A DNA stretch of 64,000 nt from Mytilus galloprovincialis (GCF_965363235.1 NC_134847.1:63396439-63460438), one strand, 5' to 3'; shown: positions 49,990-63,900, numbered from the stretch's first letter. Numbers and translations: made by a program. The notes: generated by a model not told the origin, from the letters alone.

Positions 49990-52900
49990 AAGCTCTAATG
50001 TCAACATGTCACACATGTTACAATGAATATGGGCAGCGAGAACGTTGCGTTTGTGATTTTGCTCTTAACATACTTGGGCCGCACATGAATTACTTTTAAA
50101 AAAAATGAAAGTGATCACAACATTAATTATTAAAGTTCTAATAAAATAAATAACTAGTAAAATTTTAAAGTTTATATGTAAAATATTTAAGAGCCCACGG
50201 TTTAAATTCATTTTAATGTCCATATGCTAATCACACGTTATCATTTTACTTTTCACGATTTATATTTAACACATGTTAGTCTATGTTTTTATTTTCGTCT
50301 TTTCATCACTCTGAGCTGCTATATTTTCAAGTTCCAAAGAATTCAAGTTTGATGATTGGTCTAGATATCAAACCAGTTTTTGTTCGAATTATGGCTGATC
50401 GTGTAAGTCCATCTTTGCCGTAAAATAATTTGTCAATGATCGCCAAAGTCCAATTTACTCTAGATACATAGTCCTGAATTTGAACAACATATTTCCGACG
50501 TTAATGTTCTATGTGTTTCGATCTGTGTATCGGTAATATTTCCTAAGCGAATTTATGTATTCCTGCTTCCATCTTTTTATGTAGTATTTAAGAATTAATG
50601 AAAGAAACTTCGATTGTCTAGCCAGTTACTGGTTCATGCGTAGTGTCTTTGGTTCCTGGTTGTAAACTACAGTCTTTAAGGCCGTTATACGGTAGCGTCT
50701 TGGTCCGTTTTCAATATAATAAATGTGACGGAGTAAGGGGTTCGTCGTCCGCGTTTGATCCGATGAAACGTATGTTAGTGGGCGATCACTGAGTAAACGT
50801 TCTACTTCAGTCATTATCGTGTTGAGTGTTTTATTGTCCATATGTGCTCGTTTAATGCAGTTTTTCGTTATTCCTCTCAATCTCTCCCACCATCCACCGA
50901 ACAAAATTGATCCATAAGGATTAAGCTTCTCGGTTACATGATGATTTTGATAAATGTTCAATTTCTTATGCTTTCGCATCATACAAATCATTTACAAATA
51001 CTAAACGTGATGCATGGAAGAAGTCTAACAAAGCTCTTTGTTAATTAAAGCTCGATATAATATTGTCAACATACAAGTATTTCTTCAACATTGCTGTCCA
51101 GTCTGTTGAATTGCAGTCAAATGTTTACGTATAACAGCATTTAGGATAAACGGAGAGAAAGTTGCTCCAAATTATACTGACTTGAATCTGTTTGCGGTTA
51201 GTTGACTATTTGGGTCATCCGGGTTACTACGCATAAGAGAATCTGGTAACATCACGATCCTCTTCATCCAGCCCATAATAAGTAAGGCTTTTTTCTATAC
51301 CTGTCGAGACGGCGTATTTGTGCATTCTAAATCGGAGAAAAATTCCGGTTAAATCATTAAAGTTTGGCCAAAGATCCATCAAACAATCATTTAAGCTTAG
51401 ATTAATAGGTGAAGGTTTGCAGCTACAGTCAAATACAATTCTGATTGGCGTGGTTGACGACTTTTTACGGAAATGATGGTGCGGTATGGAATGAACAATT
51501 GTTTTGGCTGATCGTTCATCAACTCTCTCGATAAATCTACGTTTTTCTTGTTCATTAATAATTTTCCGTTTTTTTGTAAAAGTGTAAGTTCACGATTAAG
51601 ATGCTTAATGACATTTTCTGTTCTCCGTTATTCAATACTTCTGTTGTCTAGTAAGGTGTGGTGTTCCTCCTTACAAGGTAACTTATCAACATATCTTTAT
51701 GTTTCCATATGGTAACCTCTACCGTTTGATTTATATACATCTTGGAATTGTCTGTTTTCAGATTTGTTGTCACTATTATTTATACTAGCAGCTTCAACTT
51801 CCATAAATTTCTCCATTATAAAAGTTCTACTCTTCAACTTTGTGACCTACTAATATGTTTATCATTGACGTAAGTGTGTGATCTGGATTTGCAGGTATTC
51901 AATTGATTGTGCCGGACAGAAGGTTACGGATTTCCGACTTGACGGTAGTAGGTCCTGTTCCTCATACTATTCTATCATCGACAATTGACCAGTAATAATC
52001 GAATTAGATATAATTCAATAGAGAATCTTCAACCATTGGGTCATGTGAGACCGGATGGTCTAATTTCAAGCCAAACAAATACTTTAAATTTGTTATATTA
52101 CGTACATAAGTCTTCATTGGTACAGCTATTTCTGGTACAATCAAAACGTTGATAGGTAATTTGCCGTTGTCTGTGCCATCACTTGTGTCACAAAATCCTG
52201 ACAAGTTTATGGTCTTCTGTCTGGTAATTGTCAAATCAAGCTCTGTAGCTTATTTTTCTGTGATGAGGGCATCTGTGCGCCCTTGTCAAATAATGTGTTT
52301 GTGTAAGTACATTGAATGCCCGAACTTACTTGCGCTACGACAGTTTTTAGTCTGTGTCTGTGAGTGAAGAACTGTACCCGTTTTCTTCGCGTTGTGTTGT
52401 GTTTACTGAATTGTGTTACTAGTAATATATTCATTAGTGTTACTCTGTTTTTCATCCTTTTAACCTCGTCTTTGCATAAACTAGTATGCTGCTTTATTTT
52501 ACATTTCCTGCAACTTTTGTGTGATTTGCAATCAGCTATATTGGGGGTCAAAGACAGTTAAAACATAAACGATGCTGTTTAACAACAGAAATATTTGCTG
52601 TTTGATCAATTATCTTAGTGCAATTAACGGGAACATGTGATTCGTTACAAAAGTACACATGATTTTACGTTTATTTGTGTTGATTTATTTTGTACGTACC
52701 TTTGCATTGGTGTGAAATGCTGCTGTAGTGGTTTAAGTTTCCGTATGATCAGAGGAATGGCCTCTCTCCATAATGTTGAGTTCTTGAGATAGTATATGTA
52801 GTAGTTCATTTAATTGCCAACTATTTGATTCATGGTGTCTTGTAAGATTATGGGTACGTCCCCGGTAACTTTTTCAATATGATAGGGACCAATAATGGGT

Positions 52901-53420
52901 CATATGTATTCTCTGTCTGACCAAGGGATTCTAAACCACGTACATATGTTTCAATTTTGTCGTAAAAAATAACGTAAGCTCTTTTATGAAGGTATGTAAA
53001 ATTATGCATTCATGTACGTTTGCGTGATGTTGCGAACTTGTGGCATTTGTGTTTAGCGTTGATGTTTGTACTTAGATAAATTTTGCTATTGGCTGTATTT
53101 TTTTTCTAAATTAAATAAATAATCATCAGAGTTAACGATTTCTGTTTCGAAGGTTATTGGAATCAACAAGTTTTGTGCCGCTCTCCCCATTTTTCGTCGA
53201 ATTTCTGGAATATTCCGGAGACGGCACTACTATGTCCTGCTAGTATCGATTTCAGCTGTAAATTCATCCTGGTCACTTGACACCAATATCGTTAAGAGGT
53301 TACATCGGACAACTATATAACTAACAATAACAAAAGCGAATAGAATGTATGTATATCTATTTTGACTCTAATGTCAACACGTGACACTTACGTAACATTA
53401 CAATGATTAACAACAGCGAA
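49990..53420 (-). mobile_element. BEL/Pao LTR-retrotransposon fossil, minus strand
   Basis: Fragments typical of BEL/Pao occur in the expected order on the minus strand: gag (about 53.3-52.6 kb), Cys/His knuckle and protease region (about 52.5-52.0 kb), reverse transcriptase (about 51.6-51.0 kb) and integrase C-terminal part (about 51.0-50.6 kb). Sequence near 49,996 is repeated directly near 53,366, possibly remnants of the LTRs. The copy is well short of a full element and is broken many times; it looks old. Confidence 0.75.
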
Positions 53421-53427
53421 AACTTGA

Positions 53428-54290
53428 TCAATTACTCCTTAACATATTGTCTAAGTATCGGTACCCAATACGATCGTAATACGTAAGTAAGCGTAGCATT
53501 GAGTCCGAATTAAGTGAACGCTCGTGTGCGTCTGTCACTATCAGTTTGGTAAGTAAATGATTCGCAGGTAATAAATACGGAAATTTGGTATTCTCTAAAC
53601 TGATTCCGCTGTGAATCCTTCCATTGCATCTCAAAAAGCTACCGTCATCTATGAAGAGTCACAATTGTCTAGTGATAGGATATTGCCTTGTGTTTTTATC
53701 TCAGATGTTTGGTATATCGGTATATTGGTAGTTAAATATGAACCGCTGAACGTAAGCAGTTACTGAAATCACTTTCCTGAAAATTTCAATATTTCCAATT
53801 GTCTATAACGTTACTGATATCATAGTGATCAGTATGAACTTCATTGTTTAGAAATTCCTCGTCTTCGTTTTTTTCTGTAATTGTCAATACCGTTAACTAA
53901 TTCTTTCTTTTTTAAAAGGACACTATTGATGTATTGATCGACGTCAATTCCTCGTGTTAAGAGATTGGTTGGGTTGCATTCTTTTGGGCAATATCTCCAT
54001 TAATGTTGATTTTGTAGATTTTGTTATTCCTCGCGCTCGATTCACAATAAATCGTTTAAACAGTTTCGATGATTTAACCAGTGCAATACTATACAGCTAT
54101 CCGACCAGAAAGCCACGGTTTTTACTTTAGAAGGTCGATTTTACATGAAAAGCTAGTCTAGTTCCAATAACTGCGGCCATAAGTTCTAGTTGCGGTTATG
54201 TAAGGGTTTTCACTTGCGCTAATCTGCTTTTCGCAATCACTAACGTAATTTCGGTTCCGTTGTTCAGATAGTCAGTCGCAAAATACGTGT
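53428..54290 (-). mobile_element. BEL/Pao fossil fragment, minus strand (RNase H and integrase N-terminal part)
   Basis: RNase H-like and integrase zinc-binding-like segments of a BEL/Pao element are recognisable. The piece is broken and old. It may or may not come from the same insertion as its neighbours. Confidence 0.65.
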
Positions 54291-54329
54291 AGTTCAAGGT
54301 ATACCGAAGATTAGATGAAACAAAGGAGA

Positions 54330-56720
54330 ATACAAAATTCGATCAAGTAGAAGTCATTACAACACTAGGAAAACTTGTGCAAACACAAACATTGTTTTAG
54401 GACTTGAATGAACAAATTCTAAAGTTAACGGAACCGGAAGATGTGGTAAATTAGATTATTTCATTCAGATGAATTTTCGGTTAATATGATAACCTTGGTT
54501 TGACACGTACGTAAGTTCATACAAATGTCCAAAATCCTGCAGTCCCGTCACATTGAATCAAATACTAAAGTACTAGAACGCACACTTTAAATCCAAAAAC
54601 TATACCGTTTGTTTCAACGCAAAACATAGCAAACCTACACAACGCACTGTCGTTTGAAAACCAGTTTGCCCAAGCCATTCTCACAATCAACACGTAATAA
54701 AGTACATTTCCTGCAACTTTTAATCAGAGTAACGTACCAAAACTTACGCTTCCAACTTTCGAAGGCACGATTTCAGAATGGCAAACCTTCTGGGACTCAT
54801 GTGAGTCGTCCGTACATCTTAACTAGTTACTTACAAATATACAAAAGTGTAACTGCTTGAAAGCTCATGAAGTAGAACACGAAGCACTAGATTTAGAAAT
54901 TCCTTCGCCTATAAATCAGTCAACAAGCTTACGAAGTTTTTTACGATCAAATTGGAGGTAGCGTCAAGGTCTAGAAACTTTGGGTAAGACACATGAAACA
55001 TACGGCACACTACTTCTTCCCATTATTGTCAACAAATTACCCGTTGAAGTCAGAAAATATCTCGCGCGAGAACATAGAACAAAAACGTTGGTATAACGGA
55101 CCTCCCTGAAAGCATATTAGACGATATCGTTATACCGGACACAGGACAAAAGAGTCGACATCCGAAATTGGTGAAATCTAAATCTTACAAGAATATTGAG
55201 ACTAGACCTAGCGTTTAATGTCACGAAATACATCCACCAACTCATTGCAGTAAAACAGCCGACACATAATGCCGTATGAACAAATTTGTTATCTTTAACT
55301 ACCTTGGTATACACAGACTAAACGAATGTAAATCTAAACGCACATTGTAATGAGAAACACCACACAAACTAATGTAATGCACGTTAAACCCACTATCTTC
55401 GAATTCGCCCAACGTTCAACTCGTGAATGACATTGATGATACGGAACATAATACTACTATTTTGTATTCTCAACGGACAGAATTGCAATCGAATGTACTT
55501 TTGAAAACTGCCGTGGCACAAGTAGGCTCAAATCAGTTCTTTATCGATACGGATATTCTTTTTGACGAAGGAGGGCAAACATCTTTTGAAACGCAAAACT
55601 TAACTAAATTTACAGATAGCGGGAACATAAATAATATATTAATCGGCATTTGGAGGTGCAGAGAAAAACGTGAGACACATAGAAAAGTCAACAATCTATC
55701 TGAAAACCGATGTAGGACACGTATTGTCAATCAAAGTACTGATAGTACAGATGATCGGCATGCCTATACAGAATCACATACGTAATATTGATAAACAGAA
55801 CGGTTATTTGCGTGGTTTAAAGATAGTGCACACGGTGACAAAGCACAATTCATTCGAGATATCGTTGCTGGTAGGCGCATATCACTACGGGGACATTGTT
55901 AAAGATTATATAGTCCGTGTAAACGATCCGACCGCCGTGAAATCCAATATCGGATAAATGCTTTCGGTACTTACATACGGTAAGAAAACAAACACGTCGA
56001 AGACTAGTATGTGTAATGTTCTAGTATCACACAAAGTTAAAGAATTCAATCTGGAGAGATTTTGGAATTTAGATTCAATAGGAATAAATAGTAGGGAGGT
56101 AGACGAAGACGACAATGCATATATTTAAGTCTATCAGGACAGATCAATTGAGTTCTGAGAAAACAAATATTCCGCTATGTTACCTTGAAAACGTGATGAA
56201 TTGCCTATAAATTAAGCAGTCACGAACAGAAGGACAGAAAACGGCCTTCAAAGACTTACTCAAAACTCAGATATGTTAAAGAAGTACGGGAACATTATAC
56301 AAGAACAGGAACGAAGAGGATTCATAGAGAAGGTAGATGAAACAGATGAACTTAAGAAAAGTATCACTACATTCCTTATCATCCTGTACAGAAGGAATCA
56401 AGCACTATGCCTATCAAAATTGTTTACGACTGCATTTGTCGACATCGCATAATTCGCAAAGTTTGAATGACTGATTTGTATGTGGACAACATTCTGTTCA
56501 GTTTACAGAACGAGGGTGGGCTAACTATAAGGAAGGGAGATCAATGATGGAGGAAACTGGATTCTATCTACGATCCTGGACGTCAAACCGTGTGGATATA
56601 CGTAAGCTAGCTAAAACGGAAAAAGTACTACTATATGCGGACAAAACACAAAAGTACTTGGTATGTTATGGAATAGCTGATTCGATGATCTGATGTACCA
56701 GAAATTAATACGGCCGCTTT
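54330..56720 (+). mobile_element. BEL/Pao fossil, plus strand (gag, protease, RT)
   Basis: Gag-like (about 54.65-54.9 kb), protease-region (about 55.4-56.0 kb) and reverse transcriptase-like (about 56.2-56.7 kb) segments of a BEL/Pao element occur in order on the plus strand, head to head with the minus-strand fragment. Broken many times and old. A 3.7-kb inverted-repeat element lies against its right end. Confidence 0.7.
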
Positions 56721-57639
56721 GTGAAAAATTGTGCAAATCATGCTACAGGAATAAAATTTGGCATAGCCTCAGCTCAGCTGTTACTCTTTTATTCAAGATA
56801 AGGAGGCATTTGAAAAAAATGTCTCACATCCGGTAAAAATCTTAAATGGCCGACATCATACTTAAATCATCCAAATATCAGAGGCTAGTGTAAGTGTGTG
56901 AAAAGCGGTTTTTATCATGCTGATATAATAATATTTGGAACAAACCTTTGTTATGTACTACTTTTGGATATTTTATATAGATTAGATGTCTTTTAAAACC
57001 CTACTTTCGGTAAAATCCGACATGGCGGACATTGTACTAAAATAAGCTTATTTTTAAAGGAGGGTATTGCTACTATCATTAAATTGTTCAGGAACCTTTC
57101 TTTGATGCTGCTAATGGATACAATACATAAGACATATGTCTTTAAAAGCATTACTTCCGGTTATAGTCAAACTGGCGGACATGAAACATCATTATTTTAC
57201 TTTAATATTCAACTTTATTTCAAAATGTAAAGAAACTGGTTTTTTTGTGCTGGTCAGTTACCATTTGGTTTTGGCTTTAAGTTATCTTCTAAACCACCTA
57301 TTGTATTCTATAGATAATGATTAAATACAAAGCTAACACTTCCGGTATATAAAACCAATTTGGAGTAAATTTCAAAGATGAGTCCTCAGTCCATATCTTC
57401 GAAATAGAGCTTTTATTTGGATAGATTGATGAAAATAAGATAAAATCACTGTAGTACTAAAACATCTTTAAAAGTACAGATCATTTATGGCCGCAAATAT
57501 TCACAATCGGAAAGCTGATTTTCCTCATTTACTAAGACAGCGGCGGTATTGGTTTTTACATCAATAATGTACAAGCTCCTGATAAGGTGAAGAGGCCTCA
57601 CAAAGAGTTGTCCAAAGGGGTTTCAATGTTTCATATTTC

Positions 57640-58200
57640 CCCCGCCATTATAAGCGTCTGGAATAGTAAGCATAGAAACCAAATCTCAAGCTTGTTACTC
57701 ATCCACACCCGCCATGGTATATTGCACGTTTTACATGATGAAAAACATTAGACCGAGTCGTTCAAATATCATCAATAAGTCTTTCCACTTTCAAAAACAT
57801 GTTTTCTTGCTTCGTAAACCCCATCTGATAAGTTTGTTCGATCTTACTACAAAACCACGTACCGTTTTATCAATGGCATTATCAAATCCATATCTGGTGA
57901 TGTTGGCTGATCAATCATCATTCTAAATCATTAAGTCACATCTTCAAACGCCATCCATGTCAACAACGAAGTTCCCTTTCAAGTAAACGTGCACTTGAAA
58001 GGTCACGGATAGATTATATCTAAGGCTTTTTCCACTTCCAAATACAAGCCAAAGTTCATCTGCCCCCATGTCACGGAATAATGACACAGCAATGACAGCA
58101 GCATCAGTATCGACTGTTCAAGTCATGAGTCAGTTAAGTCTGTGAATCACTGCATCAGACACATGTTTTTTTTTGTATATTGATTCTATAGTATAAGCCT
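57640..58200 (-). pseudogene. XPG/FEN1-like nuclease remnant, left arm
   Basis: On the minus strand the words GADELWLVFGSGKSLRY and EARKHVFESGKT are readable. They belong to a TE-linked protein family that I recall from invertebrate genomes, with EADTR, an acidic DTD-like pair and GCDT followed by GKGKKTAW. I read these as the I region, a metal site and the helix-two-turn-helix of XPG nucleases. Degraded; no continuous frame. Confidence 0.55.
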
Positions 58201-58689
58201 ATTCATTTTAACATGGGGCTAAACTTGAAACACCATCATGTGGTGAATAACACAAAACATCCTGAGCATTTGTTGCTACAACTAAATCTTCCTCAAAATC
58301 TATTGAGCAAGCGCCTGTGAATAAAAACTAAAAAGTTCTTTCTTAATGTCGTCATCTCTCAGAAAACTTTACCAATTTTGAGATTTGTTTCGACTCTGGA
58401 TTCGTCTTTGTATTCTCTCACCCCTAAGTGTATTTCTTTTTTCTTGTGGCAGCATTCAAACTACCGGTATTGTCTATATATGCATTCATCCACTGTTACA
58501 GTTTCAAGTTGTGTCATAACGAGTATGCTGATAGGGTAACTATTATGCCCTTATCTTAAAAAGCATGAAACTATTATGATAAAGTCTTGGATGCATATGA
58601 CAGTTGTAGCAACACATGTTCAGGATATTCTATCTTTACCGCCGTGATGCGTTTCAAGTTAAACACCATATTAATGCATATGTATTAAA

Positions 58690-59300
58690 AGGCTGACACT
58701 AGAATCATGGTGCATGTGTCTGATGCAGTGAAACACGAAATTAAACAAGTCATTATTCGAACAGTCGTTACTGATGATGCTGTCATTACTGTTTCGCTAT
58801 TCCGTGACATAGGGGTAGACGAACTATGGATTGTGTTTAAGAGGAGGAAAAGCTTTGGATAAATATATATAAATGACCTTCCAAATGCACTCGCGATTAG
58901 GGATCACACACAAATATTGTAATCCATTTTCCGGTTGTGATACGGTTCTCTGTTTTCTTGAAAAGGGGGAAAAAGACTGTTTGGGAGACATTGATAGCAT
59001 TTGAAGATGTGACTTTAACTTAAAGAATGATAATTGATCCGCCTAAATCACCGGTGTTTACTGTATGATAGCTAAAAATAATCATATGGGGTTAGCATGG
59101 TTAACAAAGCAAGAAATATCTATTTACGCAAAAGGGTAGGTTAATTGAGGTTATCAACTTAGTCTAGTCTTTTCCAGCATGCAAAATGTACAATATACTA
59201 AGACACGTGTTTAGGGGACGAGTCTGAAATTGGCTCGTATGCTACCAAGTCCAGGCGCTAATGAATGATGACGGGACAAAGAGGATCATTTTTAAAAAAC
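58690..59300 (+). pseudogene. XPG/FEN1-like nuclease remnant, right arm
   Basis: On the plus strand ADTRIMVHVSDAVKHEI, LFRDIGVDELWIVF and FSGCDTVLCF are readable, in the order expected for the same family as the left-arm remnant. This copy keeps the GCD signature. Degraded; no continuous frame. Confidence 0.6.
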
Positions 59301-60043
59301 TCTTTCTGAGGGCTCATTATGTTGTCAGAAGCTTGCACATTGTGGATGTAAGAAAGGTTGTCGCGGTTGTTTTTATGAGGAAAATCAAGTCTCCCGTGCC
59401 CTGCGTCGTGTGCATGTGGTGGTAACTGGTTTTTTTTTTGCCAAATAGTGGTAATTTTTAAAAGGTTTAATACTTAAGTGATTTTATTTTGATTAAATCA
59501 ATCTATCCAAAGCTCTACATCGAACATATGGAGTGAGGACTCATCTTTCACATTTACGCCATTTTGGTTTTTTTTTACCGGAAGTGTTAACTTTGTATTT
59601 AAATATAAACTACAGAATATGATAAGTGGTTTAGAGGATAAATTAAAGCCTAAAGTTGATGACAACCACAAAAAAAATCCACTTTCTTCACATTTTGAAA
59701 AAAAGATAAATATCAAAATAAAAAAATGACATATTTATGTCCTCCATTTTGAATATTACCGGAAGAAAGGATTTTTAAGACATATATCTTATACATTGTA
59801 TCCCTTGGAAGCATCAAAGAAATGTTCCTGTACAATTTAATGATAGTAACAATACGTTAAAACACATTTCAATCCCCCTCCCTAAAAAATAGCTTATTTT
59901 AGTCAATGTCCGCCATATTGGATTCTACCGAAAGTAGGGTTTTTCGAGACATTTTATCTATATAATATATCCAAAAGTATTACATAACAAAGGTTTGTAC
60001 CAAATATTATTATAGCAGCATGCTGATAGATCCTTTTCACATA

Positions 60044-60258
60044 CTGTGGATTCATTATTATTCGTGGGATACCAATTTTTCGTGGATTTCGTTGGTACAG
60101 GCAAACCACGAAATTTGATGTTCAACGAATGACAAATTTTACAAAGGCTTGTACTAGTATGCAGACTTCGGTAAAACCACGAAATTAAATATCCACGAAT
60201 ATGTAAGTTTCCCTGAATCCACGAAAATTGGTACCCACGAAAATAAATGAATCCACAG
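60044..60258. mobile_element. MITE with TA target duplication, 215 bp
   Basis: Inverted ends start CTGTGGATTCATTATTATTC and finish GAATCCACAG, with TTCGTGG/CCACGAA words throughout, flanked by TA on both sides. This fits a Tc1/mariner-type MITE; I recall this family in several molluscs. It lies only in the right arm of the foldback element. Confidence 0.8.
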
Positions 60259-60421
60259 TACTAGCCTTCTATATTGGGCCGATTAAAGTATGATGTCCGC
60301 CATTTTTTATTTAACCGGCAGTGAGACATTTTTTTCAAATGCCTTCTTATCTGAAATAAAAGAGTAATATTTCAGGAAGGTCTATGCCAATGGTCATGCT
60401 TATATCAGGATGTGCACAACT

Positions 60422-60950
60422 CGTCTGAAATATACTTGTGGCCGCCGGACTAAATGTGATATTCCAATACTAGACATTGTAACAAAAAGTGAGATTTTGA
60501 AAATTCTTCGAAAAAATACGATCCACTTAGAATACTTAGCCCGGTCACAATACGAACAAAGAAGCTCATACAGGAGCTATGGAAAAGTGGATTGAATTGG
60601 GATAAACACGTTTCGGAAAACTCTAAGGATTACTGTAGCAAGCAACTTTGAGAAAGCGACACACAACGTATTTCCGAGATATTATTTCTCCGGTAATTCT
60701 ATTTCGGAATAGTCTGGTAACAGCGCTTCTGTCTTCTGTTCTCCGATCTGACTGATTTCATTTTTTCGAGATTCGGGTCACGGTATCATAAATAAAGATG
60801 ATAGTTAAGGCAATATGTACTACAACAACTGTTCAGCCAGTACATTAAATATACATATTCGTATTCCAAGGCGAAGTCACTGACAGTACGACGTCGACAA
60901 TGGACTAGTACAATAAATCGGACGTTATGCTCCCGCGATAGGTTAACCAA
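60422..60950 (+). mobile_element. BEL/Pao fossil fragment, plus strand
   Basis: A short BEL/Pao-like segment (VTIRTKK, LIQELWKSGLNWDKH) is readable at about 60.54-60.62 kb, from the region after the RT core. Same orientation as the fossil at 54330-56720. Broken and old; the rest of the stretch shows nothing. Confidence 0.6.
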
Positions 60951-60954
60951 TAAT

Positions 60955-63900
60955 GGCTAACGTGGAGAATCTCTTAGTATGGCCAGTCAACAATAGTTAA
61001 TTTCCATTTTAACCCTCTTCTGAAAAATCTTACGGGTCTAAGGCATCAGTGCTATTATCCATTTTAAAGGTAATAACTACCTTTGTCCCTGTTATTGTGG
61101 CCCTAGTGGAGAATCTTTTAGTTTTGCTAGTCGGCAACAGTTCAATAAACCCCTTTCCCTTTGCTGACTGACTCGTACGGGTCTAGGGCATAAGTGTTAT
61201 GGGTCATTTTAGAGTCAATATCAACTTCTACCTCTGGTATAATTGTCGATGTGGAGAATCTCTTAGCTTGGCCTGCCGGCAATAGTTCAGTTCGAATTTG
61301 TTGTAAACCGGTATCCCATATCCCCACTTTTAACCCTCTACTTACTTACTCATACGGATCTAGGGTATAAGTGCTATGGGTCATTTTAAAGTCAATAAGT
61401 ACCTCTTCCTCTGGTATCATTGCCTACGGGGACAATCTCTTCGTTTGGCCAACCGGCAATAATTCATTTCGAATTTGTGATATACTTGGGTACCCCCTCC
61501 TTATCCTTTCCTGACTTACTCGTACGGGTCTAGGGCATAAGTGCTATCGGCCATTTTAGAGGCAGTACCAACCTCTACCTCTTGTATAATGGTCGATGTG
61601 GAGAATCTTTTAGTTTGGCCAGCCGGCAATAGTTCAGTTCGAATTCGTTGTTAACCGGAATACCATATCCCCTCTTTTAACCTTCTACTAACAAACTCGT
61701 ACGGGTCTAAGGTACAAGTGCTCTGGGCCATTTTAAAGGCAATAAGTACCTCTTCCTCTGGTATCATTGCCCACGTGGAGAATCTCTTCATTTGGCCAGC
61801 CGGCAATAGTTCATTTTCGAATTTGTGATATACCAGGGTACCCCCCTTATCCTTTCAAGACTAACTCGTACGGGTCTAGGGCATAAGTGTTCTGGGCCAT
61901 TTTATAGGCAATACCAACCTCTACCTCTGGTATGATGGTCGATGTGGAGAATCTCTTAGTTTGGCCAGCCGGCAATAGTTCAGTTCGAATTCGTTGTAAA
62001 CCGGAATACCATATCCCCCCTTTTAACCTTCTACTGACAAACTCGTACGGGTCTAGGGTACAAGTGCTATGGGCCATTTTAAAGGCAATAAGTACATCTT
62101 CCTCTGGTATCATTGCCCACGTGGAGAATCTCTTCGTTTGGCCAGCCGGCAATAGTTCATTTTAGAATTTGTGATATACCAGGGGACCCCCCTTATCCTT
62201 TCCAGACTAACTCGTACGGGTCTAGGACATAAGTGCTCTGGGCCATTTTATAGGCAATACCAACCTCTACCTCTGGTATGATGGTCGATGTGGAGAATCT
62301 CTTAGTTTGGCCAGCCGGCAATAGTTCAGTTCGAATTCGTTGTAAACCGGAATACCATATCCCCCCCTTTTAACCTTCTACTGACAAACTCGTACGGGTC
62401 TAGGATACAAGTCCTATGGGCCATTTTAAATGCAATAAGTACATCTTCCTCTGGTATCATCGCCCTTGTGGAGAATCTCTTCGTTTGGCCAGCCGGCAAT
62501 AGTTCATTTTAGAATTTGTGATATACCAGGGTACCCCCCTTAACCTTTCCTGACTAACTCGTACGGGTCTAGGGCATAAGTGTAATGAACCATTTTATAG
62601 GCAATACCAACTTCTACCTCTGGTATGATGGTCGATGTGGAGAATCTGTTAGTTTGACCAGCCGGCAATAGTTCAGTTTGAATTCGTTGTAAACCGGAAT
62701 ACCATATCCCCCTTATAACCCTCTACTGACAAACTCGTACGGGTCTAGGGTACAAGTGCTATGGGCCATTTTAAAGGCAATAAGTACATCTTCCTCTGGT
62801 ATCATTGCCCACGTCGAGAATCTCTTTATTTGGCCAGCCGGCAATAGTTCATTTTAGAATTTGTGATATACCAGGGTACCTTCCTTATCCTTTCCAGACT
62901 AACTCGTACGGGTCTAGGACATAAGTGCTCTGGGCCATTTTATAGGCAATACCAACCTCTACCTCTGGTATGATGGTCCATGTGGAGAATCTCTTAGTTT
63001 GGCCAGCCGGCAATAGTTCAGTTCGAATTCGTTGTAAACCGGAATACCATATCCCCCCTTTTAACCCTCTACTGACAAACTCGTACGGGTCTAGGGTACA
63101 AGTGATATGGGTCATTTTAAAGGCAATAAGTACCTCTTCCTCTGGTATGATTGCCCACGTGGAGAATCTCTTCGTTTGGCCAGCCGGCAATAGTTCATTT
63201 TAGAATTTGTGATATACCAGGGTACCACCCTTATCCTTTCCAGACTAACTCGTACGGGTCTAGGGCATAAGTGCTCTGGGCCATTTTATAGGCAATACCA
63301 ACCTCTACCTCTGGTATAATGGTCGATGTGGAGAATCTCTTAGTTTGGCCAGCCGGCAATAGTTCAGTTCGAATTCGTTGTAAACCGGAATACCATATTC
63401 CCCCTTTTAACCCTCTACTGACAAACTCGTACGGGTCTAGGGTACAAGTGCTCAGAGCCATTTTTAAGGCAATAAATACCTCTTCCTCTGGTATCAGTGC
63501 CCACGTGGAGAATCTCTTCATTTGGCCAGCCGGCAATAGTTCATTTTCGAATTTGTGATATACCAGGGTACCCCCCTTATCCTTTCCAGACTAACTCGTA
63601 CGGGTCTAGGGCATAAGTGCTCTGGGCCATTTTATAGGCAATACCAACCTCTACCTCTGGTATGATGGTCGATGTGGAGAATCTCTTAGTTTGGCCAGCC
63701 GGCAATAGTGTAGTTCGAATTCGTTGTAAACCGGAATACCATATCCCCCCTTATAACCCTCTACTGACAAACTCGTACGGGTCTAGGGTACAAGTGCTCA
63801 GAGCCATTTTTAAGGCAATAAGTACCTCTTCCTCTGGTATCATTGCCCACGTGGAGAATCTCTTTATTTGGCCAGCCGGCAATAGTTCATTTTCGAATTT

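Larger units (their letters stand above)
56722..60421. mobile_element. 3.7-kb foldback element with two ~1.7-kb inverted arms
   Basis: The left arm (about 56722-58330) and right arm (about 58560-60421) are inverted copies, alignable by eye almost throughout but clearly diverged. Outer arm parts hold several spaced copies of a TTCCGGT ... ATGGCGGACAT unit, like subterminal repeats of DNA transposons. Inner arm parts carry remains of an XPG/FEN1-like domain. BEL/Pao-like sequence on both sides suggests insertion into that fossil. Family uncertain; an Academ-like origin is possible, since Academ elements carry XPG-type nucleases. Confidence 0.7.
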
